Counted from the stretch's first letter, positions 1 through 8,071 are shown. The stretch: 57,720 nucleotides of DNA from Thermoleophilia bacterium (GCA_009694305.1 SHVL01000013.1:1-57720); one strand, 5' to 3'. Program-made: numbers and translations. The notes: generated by a model not told the origin, from the letters alone.

Positions 1-2
1 TG

Positions 3-170
3 GATCAGCCTGCGACGGATACGCATTACACGGGTGCTTTGCCAGCCTTTTTCTATCAGGGGCTCGGGATCAGCTGTGGTGCGCTTCCCGGATACAAAAG
101 CACGGGTGTGTTTGTCGGGTCGGGTGGTTTGGGTGACGCTGGCATCTACGCGTATATGGCGAAGATCTGA
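3..170 (+). CDS. C-terminal end of an unrecognised protein (5' truncated by window edge)
   Basis: An open frame enters from the window edge and ends at a TGA at 168-170, giving 55 residues. The fragment is rich in Gly, Tyr and Ser (for example VFVGSGGLGDAGIYAYMAKI at the end) and contains one Cys. The composition suggests a secreted or surface beta-rich protein, but I do not recognise a family. It is supported only by an uninterrupted frame with protein-like composition. The 110 bases that follow, up to the next gene, show nothing I can name. Confidence 0.45.
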   Translation, partial: DQPATDTHYTGALPAFFYQGLGISCGALPGYKSTGVFVGSGGLGDAGIYAYMAKI

Positions 171-280
171 GCGGTTCAGCTTGCGTGTCCGGGGAATCCG
201 CCGGGCCAGTCTGCATCGCCCTGTGGCCCCTGGCGCGACCGCACTTCGCGTTGGGGTCATCCTAGGGGCCGAGAGTGTCG

Positions 281-604
281 CTACGTATCGAGGATCGTGC
301 CGATGAGGACTGTATCGTGAAGGTTCGCACCCCCGAGGTTCGCACCCAAGAGTACTGCCCCGTCGAGGTTTGCCTGACAGAGGAGCGCGTCGGTGAGGTT
401 CGCGCAGGTGAGGTTTGCGGTGGCGAGGTTTGCGTCGGTGAGGTACGTATGACTGAGGTCTGCCCCGTTGAGGTCTGCCCCGTTGAGGTTCGCTCCGCCG
501 AGACTCGCATGGGCGAGCCACGCATACGCGAGGTCTGCATCGGCGAGCGTGTCACCCTCGTGCGTGTGCAGCGGGTTCCCTCCGCCATCTCTGATCTCGA
601 TCAT
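281..604 (-). CDS. pentapeptide-repeat protein
   Basis: This 107-residue protein is built mostly of A(D/N)Lxx pentapeptides, for example ADLNGADL, ANLATANL and ANLGGANL, running from about residue 22 to the end. Such repeats fold into a right-handed quadrilateral beta helix. The N-terminus MIEIRDGGGNPLHTHEG is a short non-repeat cap of the kind often seen before the repeats. Some members mimic DNA and protect gyrase, but nothing here shows that function. It faces left with no close operon partner. Start: ATG at 604. The strong repetition also produces long open frames on the other strand, which are shadows. Confidence 0.85.
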   Translation of the reverse strand: MIEIRDGGGNPLHTHEGDTLADADLAYAWLAHASLGGANLNGADLNGADLSHTYLTDANLATANLTCANLTDALLCQANLDGAVLLGANLGGANLHDTVLIGTILDT

Positions 605-940
605 GCCGGGATTCTATGCCTACCGGGGTTATTCGGGTAGCAAACGCCGCCAGCGCGTGGCCCGTCGTGGCTCAAACGTTCCGAAAAGCGCCCCCTCGCC
701 ACCATGCAGTTCGCACAGCCTCCACACCCGGCAACCCCGCATGAATGTTCGACCTGGCCGCTGTTGGCCCCCGCGCGTTTACACAAGACATTTATCGTCC
801 TGCTGCCAATGTCGTATCGACAGCGTACGGTATCCCTCCTCCGAGGTCAGCCTACGGTACTGCCTGCCCGAAGCGACCGACCAATGCGAGCGTCAGAAAG
901 GTGTACCCGGACTCGGGACTGTCCGCGAGGGGCAGTCGCG
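605..940. other. 336-base stretch without a convincing gene
   Basis: Both strands carry only short open frames with Arg/Pro/Cys-rich, non-protein-like translations. I see no RNA gene, repeat or terminator with a U tract. The base composition is slightly less GC-rich around 780-850 than in the neighbours, which may reflect a regulatory or decayed region. Confidence 0.4.
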
Positions 941-1090
941 CTACTTCTGCCAGGCGGATTTCTTCGGCGCCTTGACGGGCTTGAAGTCGCTGCCGCCCGC
1001 GGGGATGCCGTCGCCATTGCATTTCTTGCACCAGACACCCTTTTCGTGTGGGCCGGGGCAGGAGATCGAGAAGAGATCGTGCTTGCTCAT
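941..1090 (-). CDS. small Cys/Lys-rich protein, possible zinc ribbon
   Basis: From the ATG at 1090 the frame encodes 49 residues beginning MSKHDLFSISCPGPHEKG. It has Cys and His spaced C-x3-H, then a CKKC pair followed by NGDG, and a basic tail (PVKAPKKSAWQK). This could bind one zinc ion or be part of a nucleic-acid-binding ribbon. An upstream in-frame ATG at 1132 would add 14 residues. It is not in an obvious operon. The call rests on composition and the metal-ligand-like pattern only; it could be chance. Confidence 0.35.
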   Translation of the reverse strand: MSKHDLFSISCPGPHEKGVWCKKCNGDGIPAGGSDFKPVKAPKKSAWQK

Positions 1091-1172
1091 GTGCGTCCAG
1101 TATCGCAGATTCGTCGGATGCGCAGTGAACATTCCGGAGACCGCCGTCCCGCAGTTGCGCCCGGGTCCGGGC

Positions 1173-1445
1173 TCAGATGATGCGTTGACCCTGCTGCTGG
1201 CCGGCGAGATGGTCGCGGATCACCGCGAGGTTCGGAGCCTCGGAGTCGAGGTTCGCCCAGTCGCGAAGCTCACGCAGGATTGCTTCACGGGCCTGCAGCG
1301 TTGTCGCCACCGTGGCGTCGCGCCCGGGCCCCTTGCCTACCGTGTCCGCGCCGATTGCCGCATCCGGCGTGCCGCGGGCCCGCAGCTTTGCGATCAGCTC
1401 GGCACTCTCGGCATCGCTGATCCGGTCTCCGTACAGGCGAGGCAT
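1173..1445 (-). CDS. conserved-looking hypothetical protein, 90 residues
   Basis: The protein starts MPRLYGDRISDAESAELIAK and is predicted to be largely helical and charged, with repeated Ala/Glu/Arg helices (AELIAKLRARG, AREAILRELRDWANL). No motif is recognised. It lies 144 bases downstream of the SCO1 gene in the same direction, so it may be the tail of the oxidase operon. The gap between them, read in another frame, contains a run of protein-like sequence (for example EADQEAVEGMIDKKMSRAG), so a frameshifted longer gene cannot be excluded. Confidence 0.5.
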   Translation of the reverse strand: MPRLYGDRISDAESAELIAKLRARGTPDAAIGADTVGKGPGRDATVATTLQAREAILRELRDWANLDSEAPNLAVIRDHLAGQQQGQRII

Positions 1446-1589
1446 ACAACGTATCGTACGTGCAGTTGCGACCGTAAGCCTCTGAGACCCGCCCGGCTCT
1501 GCTCATTTTCTTGTCGATCATGCCCTCGACCGCCTCCTGGTCGGCCTCTCCGACGTCCGGGCAGCACTCGACGAAACCCGCTGCCGCCG

Positions 1590-2255
1590 CTACGCGCGGG
1601 TCAGGGTTCGGACGTCGCGGGCGACGACGTTCGGGAGAAACGGAAACAGATATCCGGTGCGCTGGAAGCCGTCCCGGTCGATGAGATAGAGCGTGAGTCC
1701 GTGGGTGATGTCGTTCGTGGTCGGGTGAACGGCGATGCCATAGGCGTCCCAGACGGGCGAGAGGTCTCGTTCTGTTCCCCGGAGCCAGTGCCAGCGCCAC
1801 GGTCCCGTCAGGCGCCATTGCGCCATCGCCTTCCGGATGCTCGCAGGCGTGTCTCCGGCAGGGTTGACGCTCACGACGAGGAGTGCGGGCCGCGCCTCGG
1901 GCTTGATGTCACGGAGGATCGTCCCCAGCTGAGAGCCCTCGATCGGGCACTGTTCCCTGCAGCGGGAGTCGAGGAACGTGAGCAGGACAGGGGTTCCCTT
2001 CAGCGCGTCGAGCGAGACGACTGCACCCCGGTGGTCGTGGAGGGTGAACGGCGCCGCTCGCCGCTCCTGCGCGTTCCAGTTTGCCTGGCCGTGGAACTCG
2101 GGCAAGTCGAGTGCAGCCGCGGTGCCACGGGTGAGAAAGTGAGCGCCGATGCCGATGCCGATCCCGATCCCGGCGAGGGCTGCAAGGAAGACTGCGAGAA
2201 TTGCTGCTTGGCGTCGGTGACTCGTCGTCGGTCGTGGTTCGACCGTGCCGCTCAC
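1590..2255 (-). CDS. SCO1/SenC family copper chaperone for cytochrome oxidase
   Basis: This 221-residue protein has one N-terminal membrane anchor (about residues 18-42, a run of Ile/Gly/Ala) and an extracytoplasmic thioredoxin-fold domain. The copper-binding CxxxC is present at C99 and C103 (SRCREQCP), with the conserved distal His at about 185 (NDITHG). SCO proteins deliver copper to, or reduce the thiols of, the CuA site of oxidase subunit II, which matches the intact CuA site of the ctaC product in the same operon. It starts at a GTG that overlaps the stop of the 41-residue membrane peptide gene, indicating translational coupling. It is the last clear gene of the oxidase operon. Confidence 0.92.
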   Translation of the reverse strand: MSGTVEPRPTTSHRRQAAILAVFLAALAGIGIGIGIGAHFLTRGTAAALDLPEFHGQANWNAQERRAAPFTLHDHRGAVVSLDALKGTPVLLTFLDSRCREQCPIEGSQLGTILRDIKPEARPALLVVSVNPAGDTPASIRKAMAQWRLTGPWRWHWLRGTERDLSPVWDAYGIAVHPTTNDITHGLTLYLIDRDGFQRTGYLFPFLPNVVARDVRTLTRA

Positions 2256-2377
2256 CGGCGCCGCTCTTCGCGCCTCAGGCTAATCAGCAGCCAGCAGGCG
2301 ACGATCGCGATCGTCGCGAGCGGGATAACCAGAGACAGGACGGGTCCGGTCAGAAGTCCGGATGCGACAAGGCTCAT
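2252..2377 (-). CDS. 41-residue single-span membrane peptide in the oxidase operon
   Basis: From the ATG at 2377 the frame encodes 41 residues: about 28 hydrophobic residues (SGLLTGPVLSLVIPLATIAI) followed by CWLLISLRREERRR, so N-out with a basic cytoplasmic tail. Its ATG overlaps the ctaG stop (ATGA) and its stop overlaps the SCO1 GTG, so both junctions look translationally coupled. Coupled tiny membrane proteins in oxidase operons can be accessory subunits or assembly factors. I do not recognise this one. A longer upstream frame exists but lies inside ctaG and looks like a shadow. Confidence 0.6.
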   Translation of the reverse strand: MSLVASGLLTGPVLSLVIPLATIAIVACWLLISLRREERRR

Positions 2378-3210
2378 CGTCCGGCCGCCAGATGTGCTGC
2401 CCGCGGCCCGCTCTCGTCGAACAGCCAGCGATAGGCGAAGACGAGGAGCGCTACGGCGAACGGGACAGAGCCCGGAATCCACATGATCCCTGCAGCGAGG
2501 TGCTGGTCGGCGAGCGCCGAGATTCCGCCGGGACGTGAGGCCAGGTCTGCGTATCCCGCGTAGAGCGGGGAGGGTGCGAGCACGAGCAGAAGCGTCAGGG
2601 CGGTACCCACGCCGATCGCAGTCAGGGCGAAGAGCGCGCGCGCCGGATAGCCAAGCCGGCTGTGCAGCGGCGGAGAGTCGATCAACTGCGACCAGAAGAG
2701 AAACCCGACCGCCAAAAACGTCGTGTGCTCGGCGATGTGGACAACCCCCGACCCGAGCGTCGCGTCAAAGAGCAGGGGCACGTGCCAGACCAGAATCACG
2801 CCGCAGAAGAGCGCGAGCGCCACCGGTGGCGATGCCAGCCAGCGTCCGGCTTCCCGTAGCGGGCGGGCCCAGCGGCTGTAGGTGAGGCCGCGCGCCGTCG
2901 GGCGGCGGACGTCCAGCGGCAGCGCGCGCCAGGCCGTCGCCCAGGGCCGTGAGAGCAGAATCAGTGGCGGCGCCACGGCCAGGAGGAGAATGTGCTGGGT
3001 CATGTGTGCCCAGAAGAGTTGCCGGTCGAGTGCCGCGAGGGGCGACGCGAACGCGAGAACGAGAGCGCCGAGACCTGCCGTGAACAGCAGTGCGTCGGTG
3101 GCGGCCCGGCGGCGGTTGCTGCGCCGTCGCCACCCGATTGCGTAGGCAAGAGCGAAGAGCGCAACCGTGGGGAGCGGCGACTCGAACTGCCAGTCCGTCA
3201 GATACGTCAT
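2374..3210 (-). CDS. ctaG: CtaG-type cytochrome c oxidase assembly membrane protein (caa3_CtaG family)
   Basis: The 278-residue product is polytopic with about seven hydrophobic spans. Family signatures include FWAHMTQHILLLAVAPPLILL near residue 70 and a GYADL / ALADQHLAAGIMWIPG block near residue 230. The conserved His residues (HMTQH, EHTTF, DQHLAAG) fit possible metal or haem handling. The family is needed for caa3-type oxidase assembly in Bacillus; it is distinct from the copper chaperone Cox11, which shares the symbol in proteobacteria. It lies 13 bases downstream of ctaE and overlaps the next small gene by four bases. Confidence 0.88.
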   Translation of the reverse strand: MTYLTDWQFESPLPTVALFALAYAIGWRRRSNRRRAATDALLFTAGLGALVLAFASPLAALDRQLFWAHMTQHILLLAVAPPLILLSRPWATAWRALPLDVRRPTARGLTYSRWARPLREAGRWLASPPVALALFCGVILVWHVPLLFDATLGSGVVHIAEHTTFLAVGFLFWSQLIDSPPLHSRLGYPARALFALTAIGVGTALTLLLVLAPSPLYAGYADLASRPGGISALADQHLAAGIMWIPGSVPFAVALLVFAYRWLFDESGPRAAHLAAGR

Positions 3211-3223
3211 TGATCCTCCCGGC

Positions 3224-3820
3224 TCATGCGGTCACGTAGAGGCAGACCCACATGACGATGCCGAGTCCGGCCAGGTAGGCCCAGTAGAATGCGAGTGCTG
3301 CAAACCTCGGCCCGATGGCCTGCGACGGGTCGCGTTCGCCTCCCCGAAGCATGAACGCGATGAGCGTCTCGAGCCAGAGCATCGTTCCGAGCGCGAAGAC
3401 CGCAGTCAGGCCGCTCCAGGCGACAAAGACGCTCGCGTAGCCTCCGTCGGTGGGGCCGAACCCGAGCACGAAGTACTCCACTACCTGGAGCGCGACCGCG
3501 GCGATCCCGAGGAGAAACGACAGCGACGCAAGAAACAGCAGCCGGTTCCGGGACGCGGCAGCGCGGCGTGATGCGAGCAGGAGGACGACGGCGGAGGCGG
3601 CAGTGAGCAGGACGATCGCCGTCCCGAGGAGCAGTGGAGGGTCAACGCCCGCCGGGTGCCAGAGGTCGGCGGTGTTGAGCGAGCGCAGGTAGAGGTAGGC
3701 GAAGACGGGGCCGAGGAACGCGAACGTCGTCGCACCCGCCGCCAGGCGGGCGCCCACCGCGAGGTTGCGCGCCACGAGTTCGGGAGCTTCGGGCTCGGGG
3801 ATCCTTGCAGCCACCGTCAT
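3224..3820 (-). CDS. ctaE: cytochrome c oxidase subunit III
   Basis: The product has 198 residues and about five membrane spans. Family features are FLGPVFAYLYLRS near residue 37, the Glu-containing helix LQVVEYFVLG near the middle and the C-terminal FAALAFYWAYLAGLGIVMW, resembling the W-HFVD-W helix of subunit III, though His is replaced by Ala/Tyr here. This is the short five-helix type without the two N-terminal helices. The ATG at 3820 overlaps the ctaD stop (ATGA), which decides the start over the longer open frame reaching 4090. Confidence 0.85.
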   Translation of the reverse strand: MTVAARIPEPEAPELVARNLAVGARLAAGATTFAFLGPVFAYLYLRSLNTADLWHPAGVDPPLLLGTAIVLLTAASAVVLLLASRRAAASRNRLLFLASLSFLLGIAAVALQVVEYFVLGFGPTDGGYASVFVAWSGLTAVFALGTMLWLETLIAFMLRGGERDPSQAIGPRFAALAFYWAYLAGLGIVMWVCLYVTA

Positions 3821-5691
3821 CCTCCTTCCGCCGCTGTCTGGAGTCCTGGCGTGTGTGGCTCTGGAGCCCGTCCGTAGTCGTGAGGGTCGCCGATCGTCGG
3901 GTCGTTGTCGAAGTTGTGGAGCGGCGGCGGCGAGCTCGTCTGCCATTCCGCCGACGTCGAGTGCCACGGGTTGGCGGGTGCCGGGATGCGCGCGATGAAC
4001 ATCGAGTAGACGAGGTTGGCAAGGAAGACCAGCATCGAGAAGCCGAGCACGAACGAGGACACCGACGACCAGGCGTTGAGGAACTCCCACCGCTCCGGAT
4101 ACGTGACGATGCGACGCGGCATCCCGAGGAATCCGACGATCAGCAACGGGAAGAAGGTCGAGTTGAAGGCGATGAACATGAGCCAGAAGTGCACCTTGCC
4201 GAGTGTCTTGTTCAGGGTCAGCCCGGTCATCTTGGGGAGCCAGTAGTAGATGGCCGCGAAGAACGTGAAAACGAGCCCGCCCATGATCGTGTAATGGAAA
4301 TGCGCCATCACGAAGAAGCTGCCGTGCGCCGTCGTGTCACTCGGCGCGTCGGAGTTGTAGATCCCGGTGATGCCTCCTACCATGAAGTTGAAGATCCACG
4401 CGAGGCAGAACAGCATCGGCACTTCCAGGCGAAGGCGCCCGCGCCAGATCGTGGCCAGAGCGCAGATGAAGATGAAGCCGGTGGGGATGGAGATGAGCTC
4501 GGTCGAAAGGATGTAGAACGGCCGTAGGTCGGCGGCGAGGCCGCTCACGAACAGGTGGTGCTGCCAGACCATGAAGCTGACGAGGGAGATTCCGAGCATC
4601 CCGGCGACCGCGAGCCGGTAGCCCCACAGCGGCTTGCGCGAGAAGACCGGAAGGAGCTGCAACAGGATCCCGGCGCCGGGAAGCATGAGGAGGTAGACCT
4701 CCGGGTGCCCGAAGAACCAGAACAGGTTCTGGAAGAGGTAGGCGCTGCCGCCCGCTGCCGGATAGAAGAACGTCGTCTGCGCGGTGCGGTCGAGCAGCAC
4801 GAGGAGCATGGCGACGGTCAGTACGGGTGCCGCGAGCACCATCGTTGCCGAGGTTGTGAAGATCCCCCAGACGAAGATCGGGAGCCGGCCCCAGCGCAGC
4901 TCCGGGGCGCGCATCGTGACGATGGTGACGACGAGGTTGAAGCCGAGCAGGGTCATCGAGAGTCCGACGGTTGCGAAGAAGAAGAGGTAGCCGTCGATGC
5001 CCGAGACGCCCTCCTCGCTGAGCGGTGCATATCCCGTCCAGCCGGTCTGGAAGCCGCCGAAGGCGAGGTTGGTGAGGAGTATCACGCCGGCGGCCATCAG
5101 CAGCCAGAACGAGAGCGACTCGAGCCGGGGGAACGCCGACCGACGGGCTCCGATCATCAGCGGGGCGATGAAGTTGCCAAACGTCCCCAGCACCGAGCTC
5201 GTCATCATTCCCATCATCAGTGTGCCGTGCGTGCCGACGAGGGTGAGGTACTTGTCGGGAGGCCAGATGTTCTGCCCGGGCTGAAGGAGCTCGGTACGGA
5301 TCAGCATGGCGGTGAGACCGGCAACGAAGAAGAAGACGCCGATCCCGGTGAAGTACTGCATCCCGACCACCTTGTGATCCGGCGTCAGGCGGAAGTACCG
5401 CCCGATGCCCTGCGCGTCCGGTCGGGGGAGCGACGGTGGACGACCGATGAGCCGCGAGGCCGGGTAGTTGGCGAAGCCGAGCCCGACCAGGAAGCCGATC
5501 AGACCGACGAAGTAGCCGAGTGCGAGCGAGACGTCGTCCTCGCCCGACTCGCTCATGTAGTCGAGGCTGGCCCCGTGGATCTGGTCACCGAGCCAGCGGC
5601 CGAGGATGTAGCCGACGACGGCAAGCACGATGCCGGTCGCCAGGTTGAACCCGACGAGGCGACGCAGGAGTGAGGGTTCCGTGGCGTTCAT
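3817..5691 (-). CDS. ctaD: cytochrome c oxidase subunit I
   Basis: This 624-residue haem-copper oxidase core subunit carries the haem/CuB ligands: H155 in THGTLMM, H329 in GHPEVY with Y333, H378/H379 in WQHHLFVSG, and H464/H466 in AHFHYTIMGG. Glu331 of GHPEVY is kept. Two departures are visible. The position usually occupied by the K-channel Lys (PTGIK in A-type enzymes) reads PTGFI, and the region before the first core helix is extended to about 105 residues with two extra hydrophobic spans (residues 12-32 and 56-76) separated by an acidic loop. The start at 5691 overlaps the ctaC stop (ATGA). It is the catalytic subunit reducing O2 to water with proton pumping. Confidence 0.95.
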   Translation of the reverse strand: MNATEPSLLRRLVGFNLATGIVLAVVGYILGRWLGDQIHGASLDYMSESGEDDVSLALGYFVGLIGFLVGLGFANYPASRLIGRPPSLPRPDAQGIGRYFRLTPDHKVVGMQYFTGIGVFFFVAGLTAMLIRTELLQPGQNIWPPDKYLTLVGTHGTLMMGMMTSSVLGTFGNFIAPLMIGARRSAFPRLESLSFWLLMAAGVILLTNLAFGGFQTGWTGYAPLSEEGVSGIDGYLFFFATVGLSMTLLGFNLVVTIVTMRAPELRWGRLPIFVWGIFTTSATMVLAAPVLTVAMLLVLLDRTAQTTFFYPAAGGSAYLFQNLFWFFGHPEVYLLMLPGAGILLQLLPVFSRKPLWGYRLAVAGMLGISLVSFMVWQHHLFVSGLAADLRPFYILSTELISIPTGFIFICALATIWRGRLRLEVPMLFCLAWIFNFMVGGITGIYNSDAPSDTTAHGSFFVMAHFHYTIMGGLVFTFFAAIYYWLPKMTGLTLNKTLGKVHFWLMFIAFNSTFFPLLIVGFLGMPRRIVTYPERWEFLNAWSSVSSFVLGFSMLVFLANLVYSMFIARIPAPANPWHSTSAEWQTSSPPPLHNFDNDPTIGDPHDYGRAPEPHTPGLQTAAEGG

Positions 5692-6548
5692 CCGCCGCGC
5701 CTCAGGGGAGGCGGCAGGTAGCTGTCGCTGTAGGGCGGCAGGTAGTGCGTCACCGGCTCGAAGAAGCGCTTCTGCTGGGCGATCCAGCGCTCGAACGCGG
5801 GTCTGGTCACAACGCGGCCCCGGGCGAACATGTAGCCGTGCCAGATCCCGCACAGCTCCGCGCAGCGTACGTCGAAGCCTCCTGGCCTCGTCGGTGTCAC
5901 GTAGGCGACGTTGTCCACGCCGGGATTTGCGTCTGCCTTCACGCCGAGCTCATAGGCCCAGAAGGAGTGGATCACGTCGAGCGAGGTGACGTGAAACTCG
6001 ATCACCCGGCCGTAGGGGAGTACGAGGCGGGGTGTTTCGAGGCCGCCGTAGGTGGGATAGCGGTAGGTGAACTGCCACTGCTGACCGATCACCTGGACGG
6101 GCAGTGGCGAGACCCCACCCTTCGTGCTTGCAGGTGAGAGCGGGTTCGCACCTTGCCCGCTGCCTGCTGCACCCGGCGCGAGAATCCGCCAGGTGCCGAA
6201 GGCGAACAACCCGGTCACGAGCACCGACGTGACGACGATCCAGACGTTCTGTAGCCCGCGGTGCCCGTAGACGCGTGGGCCTTCTTCGATCTCGGGCCCC
6301 GTTTGACGGAATCGCACCATGGCGTAGGCCAGGAAGCAAACGACGAGGAGCACGGCCGGAATGGCAACCGCATCGAGAACCCCGTTGTCCAGGTGCTGCC
6401 CGGTCGCGTCGTTGGAGTTGCCGTTCGCCGGGAGAGGGACGAAAATGATGTAGAGGGGTGTGAGGACGGCAGAGGCGACAACCCAGATCAGGAGGAACCA
6501 GAGGAGGTCTCGGTGACGTTCGGGCTGGCTCTGCTTGTCAGACGACAT
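5688..6548 (-). CDS. ctaC: cytochrome c oxidase subunit II with complete CuA site
   Basis: The 286-residue protein has three hydrophobic spans (about 14-37, 57-78 and 100-121) and a C-terminal cupredoxin domain facing outside. The binuclear CuA ligands are complete: H194, C229, E231 (backbone), C233, H237 and M240 (CAELCGIWHGYM). No CxxCH is present, so no fused cytochrome c. The aromatic electron-entry patch GQQWQFTYRYP near residue 155 is also typical. The ATG at 6548 overlaps the end of the upstream cupredoxin-like gene by 11 bases. A longer open frame up to 6785 lies within that upstream gene and is rejected. Confidence 0.95.
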   Translation of the reverse strand: MSSDKQSQPERHRDLLWFLLIWVVASAVLTPLYIIFVPLPANGNSNDATGQHLDNGVLDAVAIPAVLLVVCFLAYAMVRFRQTGPEIEEGPRVYGHRGLQNVWIVVTSVLVTGLFAFGTWRILAPGAAGSGQGANPLSPASTKGGVSPLPVQVIGQQWQFTYRYPTYGGLETPRLVLPYGRVIEFHVTSLDVIHSFWAYELGVKADANPGVDNVAYVTPTRPGGFDVRCAELCGIWHGYMFARGRVVTRPAFERWIAQQKRFFEPVTHYLPPYSDSYLPPPLRRGG

Positions 6549-7200
6549 CGAGGTAGCCGCCCATGTATCCGTACCGTTGCATCGGCCCACCGTTCCCTGC
6601 GTAGTAGCCCGCAGCACAGGGGACAAAGCACTGGAAGCGATAGCGCCCCGGCCCTCTCGTGCGGAAGCTGAAGGTGACCGTGTGATGCGCCTGATCGAGC
6701 GTGCACGGAGCGGCCGAGCACGTGTTCGAGGCATCGCCTGCAACACCGGGGAGTGGCACGAAGACACCGAGCTCGGGCACGGCAAACGTGTGCGCCGGCG
6801 CCTGCGGATCGACGATGTTCACCTCCTTGCCGTCCACGTCGATCACGCCGCCGATGGTGCCCTGCGGGCGCGCGAAGAACGGGTTTCGGAGACCGGTCGC
6901 ACTGTCGTACTGGAGGATCGTCACGTGCACGAGCGTGTTGGCAGGAAGCTCTATCTCGGTGCTGTGGATCCACTCGCCCTTCGCGTTCTCGACGAGATAG
7001 GAGACCCAGGCGGGATGCTCGTAGTCGGGCCCCAGTGCGCCCACGGTCTGCAGGGTCAGCTGTGTGCTCCCTGATGCGTCGGCGGCGGCCTGCACCCGCG
7101 GCGGCTGAATGGTGAAGTAGAAGACATACAGCACCGACAGGACGAAGAGAACGACGGCCCCAACGGCCGTCCCGAGGATTCCCTTTCGCCTCGTGGTCAC
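6538..7200 (-). CDS. membrane-anchored cupredoxin-like protein resembling a degenerate CuA domain
   Basis: The first gene of the oxidase operon encodes 220 residues with a single N-terminal anchor (about 8-32) and an extracellular beta domain. Near the end it has C191-x3-C195 (QCFVPCAAGYY) and Met residues M207/M213, and an upstream H137 (AHTFAV) aligns with the first CuA His of the neighbouring subunit II. The second CuA His is replaced by Tyr199 and the Glu between the cysteines is absent. A second pair, C161/C166, may form a disulfide. It may be an accessory copper or electron-transfer protein, or a subunit II paralogue that lost CuA. It starts at GTG 7200. Confidence 0.7.
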   Translation of the reverse strand: MTTRRKGILGTAVGAVVLFVLSVLYVFYFTIQPPRVQAAADASGSTQLTLQTVGALGPDYEHPAWVSYLVENAKGEWIHSTEIELPANTLVHVTILQYDSATGLRNPFFARPQGTIGGVIDVDGKEVNIVDPQAPAHTFAVPELGVFVPLPGVAGDASNTCSAAPCTLDQAHHTVTFSFRTRGPGRYRFQCFVPCAAGYYAGNGGPMQRYGYMGGYLDVV

Positions 7201-7255
7201 CGTATTTGTCCCTGCCGGCCGGAGAGTGGTTGCAGATTCCGGTACACGAGGGGTG

Positions 7256-7284
7256 ATTATTCAACATTTTCTTCTTTCACGCAA
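7256..7284 (-). promoter_or_regulatory. probable sigma-70-type promoter of the oxidase operon
   Basis: On the minus strand TTGCGT (7284-7279) is followed after exactly 17 bases by AATAAT (7261-7256), in an AT-rich patch that stands out from its GC-rich surroundings. It lies 56 bases upstream of the first operon gene. This is the only place in the region with both hexamers at good spacing. Confidence 0.55.
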
Positions 7285-7396
7285 CGGTCGTCTCTGACCC
7301 CGGGGCCTGTCCCTCGGTTGCGACGTGCCCTGCGTCGGCCTCGCCCGGGGCCGACGTGCGGATCGAGAGTACCCCCACGGTGTCCTCTCCATCGGG

Positions 7397-7402
7397 TACA
7401 CT
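7397..7402 (+). promoter_or_regulatory. -10 box (TACACT) of a probable leaderless transcript
   Basis: TACACT ends six bases before the ATG at 7409. No Shine-Dalgarno sequence fits between them, so transcription would begin at or next to the start codon. Confidence 0.5.
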
Positions 7403-7408
7403 GTGGCA

Positions 7409-8071
7409 ATGAGCAGCCTCGAGCACGTTTCCCAGCAGCCGGCCGCCGTCACGCGTGACCGCGCCCGCGCCATCTTCGGCCAGACGATGGGCCTTGTCGC
7501 CCTCACCTGTCTTGTTGCGGCCCTCGGTGCCTATCTCGGCCGCGACATCTCTCGCGGGTGGGGCATCGTCGCCTTCATCGCTGCCATCGGATGCATCATT
7601 GGCCTCAACGTCGCCATTCGCCGCTCGGAGCAACTCGCGATCGGGCTCCTCTTCGGCATGGGCGCCTTCCTCGGGATCGCGGTCGCACCGACGCTTGCCT
7701 ATTACGCGGAGGTACAGCCCCAGGCCCTCTGGCAGGCCGCCGCGCTCACGGGCCTCTTCATCGGTGGCTGTGGCACGTACGGGTATGCCACACGTCGTGA
7801 TCTCTCGAAGATCGCGCGGGTTGCGTTCTTCGCGCTCCTGGGACTGATTGGCTTCGGGATCCTGCTGATGTTCGTTTCGATCCCCGGCGGCGACGTGATC
7901 TACGCGGTGGTCGGACTCGTCATCTTTGCCGCATACACGATGTACGACTTCCAGCGTCTGCGCCGGGCCGACTCGATCCGCGCTGCGCCTCTGCTCGCCG
8001 CCTCGATCTTCCTCGACGTCTTCAACGTCTTCATGCTGCTGCTCTCGCTCCTTGGCGGCGGTCGAGGCTAG
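7409..8071 (+). CDS. Bax inhibitor-1/YccA family membrane protein
   Basis: The 220-residue product has a short cytoplasmic N-terminus and seven hydrophobic spans, ending with the family pattern AAYTMYDFQRLRRAD then a final helix ASIFLDVFNVFMLLLSLLGGG. These match the BI-1/YbhL group of small ion (Ca2+/H+) leak channels of the inner membrane. It stands alone on the plus strand between the leftward oxidase operon and a leftward copper-protein gene, whose end it overlaps by four bases. The start follows from the family length and the -10 box six bases upstream; the longer open frame from 7325 would run through that promoter. Confidence 0.9.
   Translation: MSSLEHVSQQPAAVTRDRARAIFGQTMGLVALTCLVAALGAYLGRDISRGWGIVAFIAAIGCIIGLNVAIRRSEQLAIGLLFGMGAFLGIAVAPTLAYYAEVQPQALWQAAALTGLFIGGCGTYGYATRRDLSKIARVAFFALLGLIGFGILLMFVSIPGGDVIYAVVGLVIFAAYTMYDFQRLRRADSIRAAPLLAASIFLDVFNVFMLLLSLLGGGRG

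Noticed and set aside
601-786. 61-codon Cys-containing frame on the minus strand
   Set aside because: Composition is not protein-like and no coupling or ribosome-binding site is present.
468-2486. 672-codon open frame on the plus strand
   Set aside because: Arg/Pro/Cys-rich translation lying opposite the pentapeptide, SCO1 and small membrane protein genes; a high-GC shadow.
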